DNA of 5,723 bases. Origin: Pseudomonadota bacterium (GTDB lineage: Bacteria > Pseudomonadota > Alphaproteobacteria > Caulobacterales > Caulobacteraceae). The position numbers and the translations under genes were made by a program. Shown piece after piece: positions 5,637 through 5,723 of this stretch. How positions within the stretch are numbered: position 1 is the first letter of the stretch; every line of letters begins with the position of its first letter. Below the pieces are notes generated by a model. It searched no databases and was not told where the DNA came from. It was given only the letters and a program-made list of their open reading frames with translations. Where the stretch lies: assembly GCA_023436945.1 (NCBI GenBank), contig JAEZHG010000238.1, forward strand, positions 1 to 5,723. Reading direction: 5' to 3'.

Positions 5637-5723
5637 TCAGATGACCTCGATGTCGGCTTGCAGAGCGCCTGCAGCCTTGATGGCTTGAAGGATGGAGATC
5701 ATGTCGCGCGGGCTGACGCCCAG
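5637..5723 (-). CDS. flgI: FlgI, flagellar P-ring protein, C-terminal end only
   Basis: Only the last 28 codons and the TGA stop (5637-5639) are in the window. They read LGVSPRDMISILQAIKAAGALQADIEVI, in which LGVSPRDMISILQAIKAAGAL and a terminal ADIEVI are the hallmark C-terminus of FlgI. The full family is about 370 residues, with an N-terminal Sec signal peptide that lies beyond the right edge. FlgI forms the ring around the rod in the peptidoglycan layer. It is the first visible gene of the cluster flgI-cheL-flbY; the promoter must lie outside the window. Confidence 0.93.
   Translation of the reverse strand: MGVSPRDMISILQAIKAAGALQADIEVI

Noticed and set aside
5018..5644. A 208-codon plus-strand frame across the flbY-cheL-flgI end
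   Set aside because: It runs antisense through three recognised flagellar genes and across their junctions, with no family-like content.

Overview
The window reads as chromosomal DNA of an alphaproteobacterium of the Caulobacterales. The evidence is the flgI-cheL-flbY flagellar gene order, which is typical of Caulobacter relatives, and an alphaproteobacterial LexA box (GTTC-N7-GTTC) in front of uvrA. The base composition is moderate, which would suit Asticcacaulis-like members better than the very GC-rich Caulobacter; the genus is only an inference. I see no mobile element, tRNA, rRNA or CRISPR array.

Layout from left to right. (1) Positions 1-2173, minus strand: uvrA, the damage-recognition ATPase of nucleotide excision repair, running off the left edge. 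Its frame is open and well conserved for about 724 codons except for one ochre stop at codon 70 (1964-1966), where relatives have Glu. (2) Positions 2174-2239: a 66-bp gap holding the SOS box. (3) Positions 2240-2764, minus: a group III truncated haemoglobin. (4) Positions 2765-2918: a divergent regulatory region, then a 44-residue basic single-span membrane protein (2919-3053, plus) with a strong Shine-Dalgarno sequence and a possible heat-shock-type promoter. (5) Positions 3054-3181: a convergent intergenic region with hairpins. (6) Positions 3182-4780, minus: a PAS / degenerate GGDEF / EAL protein with an apparently intact c-di-GMP phosphodiesterase site. (7) Positions 4781-4885: a leader region with a perfect 10-bp hairpin and a possible 11-codon upstream ORF. 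(8) Positions 4886-5723, minus: a tightly packed flagellar operon end, flgI (C-terminus only), cheL and flbY.

The flagellar genes serve basal-body assembly (P-ring, rod-binding factor, helical accessory protein). The EAL gene immediately downstream could link c-di-GMP turnover to motility, although the hairpin separates it from the operon. uvrA appears to keep its DNA-damage regulation while its coding sequence is interrupted. This mismatch is the most notable signal in the window, and a sequencing error must be excluded first. I did not find a clearly new multi-gene system.
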